A DNA stretch of 6,294 nt, taken from positions 1 through 6,294 of the forward strand of contig JAKBNO010000126.1 of the NCBI GenBank assembly GCA_021831005.1, written 5' to 3'. The translations under genes and the position numbers were made by a program. This document shows positions 5,307 through 6,294 of the stretch, piece by piece (position 1 is the stretch's first letter; every line of letters begins with the position of its first letter). Below the pieces are notes generated by a model. It made no database searches. It was not told the DNA's origin and saw only the letters and a program-made list of their open reading frames with translations. Source of the stretch: Thermoplasmata archaeon (GTDB lineage Archaea > Thermoplasmatota > Thermoplasmata > Thermoplasmatales > GCA-001856825).

Positions 5307-5649
5307 GAATCCCCTACTGCAGTGTCCCATTGGGGAATAATCCTTATCGAATCCCAAAAACCTTCTGTAGTCTGGATCTCTTCTCTCACCCGGTTCTTGG
5401 ATAGAACTGAGACTTCCTGTGCTATGAACTCAACAATTTCCAGGTCTTGACAGGTCTGTTACTGTCAAAAGCAACACTGGTATCCTAGACATCATAAGGA
5501 CGTTCAAGGAGACACGCGTTCCGATACTGAGCATCGTGGATGATGGTGGCAGATTCTCAGGCACCGTCAGGGAAAGGGAGGTTATTATGGCACTGGGAGG
5601 GTTTGAAAAGAAGGTACCTGAACCAGACCTAGACCGCCCACTAGAATAA
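5307..5649 (+). pseudogene. Decayed CBS-domain protein gene (frameshifted, no start)
   Basis: The 3' part (5428-5649) is an open frame without any start codon before the domain. It encodes a recognisable CBS domain: SVTVKSNTGILDIIRTF, KETRVPILSIVDDGGRFSG, TVREREVIMAL, then a short tail to the TAA at 5647. The upstream part (5307-5447) is open in another frame. It ends with AMNSTISRS, the expected 'VM...' entry into this CBS domain, preceded by ILIESQKPSVVWISSLTRF, which resembles the last strand and helix of a preceding CBS domain. The two frames meet at CAGGTCT-TGA-CAGGTCT (5441-5457), where a 7-base sequence is repeated with a 10-base step. Removing ten bases joins the frames as AMNSTISRSVTVKSNTG without a stop. 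Further upstream, stops (5304-5306, 5271-5273) and the aldo/keto reductase end close the frame, so most of the first CBS domain is gone. Intact CBS pairs usually bind adenine nucleotides and act in regulation. Confidence 0.65.
5441..5457. repeat. 7-base direct repeat with a 10-base step at the frame break
   Basis: CAGGTCT occurs at 5441-5447 and again at 5451-5457, separated by TGA. The TGA (5448-5450) is the stop codon that ends the upstream CBS frame. A slippage-type duplication of ten bases accounts for both the repeat and the frameshift. Confidence 0.6.
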
Positions 5650-5710
5650 TATTCCCTTAAGACCCGGCTCCGTTCCACTCTGGTTCACATTCTTGTGCTT
5701 CACAGCATTG

Positions 5711-5715
5711 AAAAA
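5711..5715 (-). terminator. T-tract terminator for tRNA-Gln
   Basis: On the minus strand five T residues occur 21-25 bases past the end of the tRNA. This is the usual archaeal-style termination signal for a single tRNA gene. No hairpin is needed or seen. Confidence 0.4.
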
Positions 5716-5735
5716 TTAAGCCTTTCGAACTATAG

Positions 5736-5808
5736 TAGCCCCGGGCAGATTCGAACTGCCGTCGTCGGATTCAAAGTCCGAAATGCTTGTCCACTACACC
5801 ACGGGGCT
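5736..5808 (-). tRNA. tRNA-Gln (anticodon UUG)
   Basis: The minus strand folds as a complete cloverleaf. The acceptor stem pairs AGCCCCG (5808-5802) with CGGGGCT (5743-5737) over seven pairs, with discriminator A at 5736. The D arm is GTGT/GCAT with two G-U pairs. The anticodon stem is TCGGA/TCCGA enclosing loop CTTTGAA, whose anticodon TTG (+ strand 5774-5772) reads glutamine CAA (and CAG by wobble). The T arm is GGCAG-TTCGAAT-CTGCC. No CCA is encoded and no intron is visible. In most archaea this tRNA is charged with glutamate and amidated by GatDE. It lies 31 bases downstream of the acyl-CoA dehydrogenase stop on the same strand, with its own promoter. Confidence 0.96.
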
Positions 5809-5828
5809 TCGGCTACTCTATTTCTCTG

Positions 5829-5839
5829 CGATTAAAAAT
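5829..5839 (-). promoter_or_regulatory. TATA box for tRNA-Gln
   Basis: On the minus strand TTTTTAATCG (5839-5830) is centred about 26 bases before the first tRNA base at 5808, so transcription would begin at or very near the mature 5' end. The box lies in the 31-base gap directly after the acyl-CoA dehydrogenase stop codon (5842-5840). Confidence 0.5.
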
Positions 5840-6294
5840 CTATCCTGATTTGTAACTGAGAAACTCCTTTCCAAGAAGCTCTCTGGCTATTATCAGTTTC
5901 ATTATGTTTATACCTCCTTCCGCTCCTACATAGTACGACATTACACCGCCCTGTGCTGCACCGAGCGGAAGATCCTTTGTATATGCCATCGCTCCGTGCC
6001 ATACCATCACTTTTGTGATAATCTCGTGTGCAGTCGGGGGCCCGGTCATCTTTGCAAGCGATACGGCAAGGTTCTGCTCAGAAAGTGGTACCTTCTCTTT
6101 GTTCTTGTATACCCTATCCAATATCCATGAAGCTTTCTGCGTTAGCAGTCTTGAAGATTCCAGTTTACCGTAGAGTTCTGATAGTTCAAACTGCAACCCC
6201 TCCTGCTTCCCCAGGGGCTGGTCAAAAAGCATCTTCGACTTCAGATGCTCCCTCCCCATGTCCAGAGCTTCTAGTGCGGCACCATTACACGCTG
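5840..6294 (-). CDS. Acyl-CoA dehydrogenase, C-terminal part (runs off right edge)
   Basis: 150 residues are visible. The frame stays open to the right edge (…ACNGAALEALDMGREHL), so the Met encoded at 6259 is internal and not a start. The segment covers the C-terminal alpha-helical domain of an FAD-dependent acyl-CoA dehydrogenase, which desaturates acyl-CoA at C2-C3. Matches are FDQPLGKQEGLQFELSELYG ('fg.pl...Q..qf.la.m'), the long helix with SRLLTQKASWILD, the GAMAYTKDLPL segment in place of 'GG.Gy..e.p', and the terminal EGGINIMKLIIARELLG. In many family members the catalytic base is the Glu of 'YEGT'; the Glu of AEGG aligns with it here. The usual arginine in 'lyRD' before this Glu is absent (MSYYVGAEGG), so the FAD/substrate contacts may differ. 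Substrate chain length cannot be given. A second family member begins at the left edge of the window. Confidence 0.88.
   Translation of the reverse strand, partial: ACNGAALEALDMGREHLKSKMLFDQPLGKQEGLQFELSELYGKLESSRLLTQKASWILDRVYKNKEKVPLSEQNLAVSLAKMTGPPTAHEIITKVMVWHGAMAYTKDLPLGAAQGGVMSYYVGAEGGINIMKLIIARELLGKEFLSYKSG

Noticed and set aside
5430..5678. Minus-strand open frame of 82 codons
   Set aside because: It is antisense to the CBS-domain sequence, is low-complexity (Ser/Arg/Pro-rich), and has no recognisable family. The plus-strand CBS match explains the open frame.
1..6294. The two acyl-CoA dehydrogenase pieces at the edges as one gene on a circular element
   Set aside because: Joined across the ends they would give only about 166 residues and lack most of the family's central region, so they are separate, truncated-by-window genes.
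1..6294. CRISPR array, insertion sequence, integrase or toxin-antitoxin pair
   Set aside because: I saw no regularly spaced repeats, terminal inverted repeats, transposase motifs or paired small genes on either strand. The tRNA has no adjacent integrase and I noticed no copy of its 3' end.

Overview
The window looks like ordinary chromosome of a Thermoplasmata-type archaeon. The evidence is an archaeal dual-specificity phosphoglucose/phosphomannose isomerase, a tRNA-Gln gene with no encoded CCA, TATA-like boxes about 22-30 bases before most start codons with no Shine-Dalgarno motif (leaderless transcripts), and a small conserved protein that I recall from Thermoplasmata genomes. The lineage is inferred by recognition, without a database search. 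I see no insertion sequence, CRISPR array, prophage or integrase.

Left part (1-2311). The first 15 codons of an acyl-CoA dehydrogenase leave the window on the minus strand from position 45. Divergent from it, on the plus strand, lie a MqnA/MqnD-like protein (134-868), the PGI/PMI isomerase (929-1858) and a small winged-helix-like protein (1958-2311). Each has its own TATA-like box, so they read as single genes rather than one operon.

Middle (2423-4357). The most unusual gene is at 2423-3772. It joins an N-terminal flavin-reductase-like split barrel (pyridoxamine-phosphate-oxidase fold) to a C-terminal MenA/UBIAD1-type membrane prenyltransferase. Convergent with it, 18 bases away, is an NAD(P)H-dependent FMN reductase of the quinone/azo-reductase type (4357-3791). 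With the MqnA/MqnD-like protein, three genes here plausibly concern naphthoquinone (menaquinone/thermoplasmaquinone) synthesis or redox cycling. That link is inference from domains and proximity.

Right part (4437-6294). An aldo/keto reductase (4437-5267) is divergent from the FMN reductase across a 79-base AT-rich region holding a perfect 10-base palindrome. The 469 bases between the aldo/keto reductase stop and the tRNA have no intact gene. They hold a decayed CBS-domain gene (about 5307-5649), broken by what looks like a 10-base partial duplication at 5441-5457 and lacking a start. Next come tRNA-Gln(UUG) on the minus strand (5736-5808), with its own TATA box and T-tract, and the C-terminal 150 residues of a second acyl-CoA dehydrogenase running off the right edge. 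An acyl-CoA dehydrogenase at each edge hints at fatty-acid or branched-chain acyl degradation genes around this locus.
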